This document shows positions 13,899-14,667 of a stretch of 14,667 nt of DNA, one piece after another. Source of the stretch: Sandaracinaceae bacterium (GTDB lineage: Bacteria > Myxococcota_A > Polyangia > Polyangiales > Houyiibacteriaceae); the NCBI GenBank assembly GCA_012514415.1, contig JAAZAH010000158.1, positions 1 through 14,667 of the forward strand, in the 5' to 3' direction. The translations under genes and the position numbers were made by a program. Each line of letters opens with the position of its first letter. The first letter of the stretch is position 1. The notes below the pieces were generated by a model. That model was not told where the DNA came from and did no database searches. It worked only from the letters and a program-made list of their open reading frames with translations.

Positions 13899-14667
13899 AT
13901 GTATCCCATCAGCGCTTTCTTTCGATGCCTTTCGTTGTTCGGACTTGTCTTCCTCGTTGCGTGCTCGCCCCCCCCTGTTGACAACGACGGCTTGGACGCC
14001 ACGCCGAATCACCCTCCGGGAGACTGCGATGCGCTTACCGACGGAGCGGACTGCGGCGATGGCAAGCGCTGTCGGGAAGGTCAATGCCTCGCCAGCACCT
14101 GCGGAAACGGCATCGTTGAAGAGGGTGAGGAGTGCGATGATGGGAACCTCATCGTTGGCGATGGATGCGAAAACGATTGCACGTTCAGCTGCTCAGAAGA
14201 CGCCGATTGCCTTGACGACGATCGCTGCACCGTCGGCGAGCGCTGCGTCGAGGTGAGCGGCGGGAAGCGCTGCCAAGCCGGCGCGAGAGTCCAATGCCCT
14301 CCCGAAGACGCCAACCCTTGCCTGATGTATACCTGCGATCCGGACGCGGCGGAGCTCGGTTATTGCCGGAGCTCGGCGCTCACGGGCTGCTATCCCGATG
14401 AGGATCGCGACGGTTTTCCCCTCCTCGATGAGTCCCGCCGGGTCGATCCTGAGGGGGCGAGCTGCTCCTGCCCCGAGATCGGCGAGATCCGCTATATCCA
14501 CCCGCGAACCGATGGGCGATGGGATTGCGACGATACAAGCCCCTTCCTCTACCCTGGCGCCTCAGCGTGCTACCTCGATGAGGATGGCGACGGCTATCCC
14601 TCCGCGGACGATCCTCAGCGGATGAACGCCGACTGCGGCTGCGACGCGCCGCTCGTTCCGCGGCGCG
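13899..14667 (+). CDS. Cys/Asp-rich lipoprotein with DUF4215 repeat and MopE-like metal-binding motifs, 3' end beyond window
   Basis: The 256 visible codons begin with a lipoprotein signal peptide (MYPISAFFR, hydrophobic core, lipobox LVAC with Cys22), followed by a Pro/Asp-rich linker. A Myxococcus cysteine-rich repeat of DUF4215 type lies at about 68-98 (CGNGIVEEGEECDDGN, then GDGCENDC). Several more Cys pairs follow. Acidic DxDxDG-type loops at 167-174 (DEDRDGFP) and 227-234 (DEDGDGYP) flank a DCDDTSPFLYPGA segment (209-221) that resembles the MopE-type putative metal-binding motif. The protein is therefore likely a surface or outer-membrane disulfide-rich, calcium- or copper-binding protein; a function beyond that is not readable. 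The start is forced: an in-frame TAA lies 15 nt upstream and no other start codon intervenes. The frame stays open to the end of the window. Confidence 0.9.
   Translation, partial: MYPISAFFRCLSLFGLVFLVACSPPPVDNDGLDATPNHPPGDCDALTDGADCGDGKRCREGQCLASTCGNGIVEEGEECDDGNLIVGDGCENDCTFSCSEDADCLDDDRCTVGERCVEVSGGKRCQAGARVQCPPEDANPCLMYTCDPDAAELGYCRSSALTGCYPDEDRDGFPLLDESRRVDPEGASCSCPEIGEIRYIHPRTDGRWDCDDTSPFLYPGASACYLDEDGDGYPSADDPQRMNADCGCDAPLVPRR

Overview
The window is a GC-rich, densely coded bacterial chromosome segment that most resembles the former Deltaproteobacteria (Myxococcota, possibly a Bradymonadia-like lineage). This placement is an inference. It rests on a zinc-ribbon/GYF/AgmX-type protein built like the myxobacterial gliding protein GltJ, and on a lipoprotein with a Myxococcus-type cysteine-rich (DUF4215) repeat followed by MopE-like metal-binding motifs. 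Both are characteristic of that group. The housekeeping genes (pepA, hisG, murA, lnt, tRNA-Gly) show that this is chromosome. I see no integrase, transposase, CRISPR array or phage gene.

Layout. Positions 1-1182 (minus strand) hold a two-gene unit: a small helical protein overlapping a GMC-family flavin oxidoreductase that runs off the left edge. Together they look like a split long-chain alcohol oxidase. The unit has a sigma70-like promoter and a 17-bp perfect palindrome of FadR/GntR type between promoter and start codon. Positions 1238-2248 (minus) encode a lipoprotein alpha/beta-hydrolase. Positions 2585-4366 (plus) encode the MJ0042 zinc-ribbon/GYF/Ser-rich/AgmX C-terminal protein, which ends at a strong hairpin terminator. 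Positions 4618-6285 (minus) encode leucyl aminopeptidase PepA with an unusual Lys/Ala-rich, histone-H1-like tail. A 382-bp non-coding stretch with tandem repeats separates it from a secreted ComEA-type helix-hairpin-helix protein (6668-6997, plus) and a GNAT acetyltransferase (7126-7623, plus).

Positions 7630-11775 form a co-directional minus-strand block, in transcription order: a polytopic membrane protein, an ABC-2 type permease, a small TPR-like membrane protein, murA and short-form hisG. The first three genes are translationally coupled. Divergent from this block is lnt (11815-13440, plus), the enzyme that completes bacterial lipoprotein maturation. The two predicted lipoproteins in the window would be among its substrates. 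A minus-strand tRNA-Gly(CCC) with its own promoter and terminator follows. Next come a 20-bp imperfect hairpin and a plus-strand Cys/Asp-rich lipoprotein gene that runs off the right edge.

No clearly new multi-gene defence or mobile system is visible. The observations most worth checking are the FadR-type operator on the split alcohol oxidase, the PepA tail, the GltJ-like protein, the orphan ABC permease trio and the hairpin beside the tRNA.
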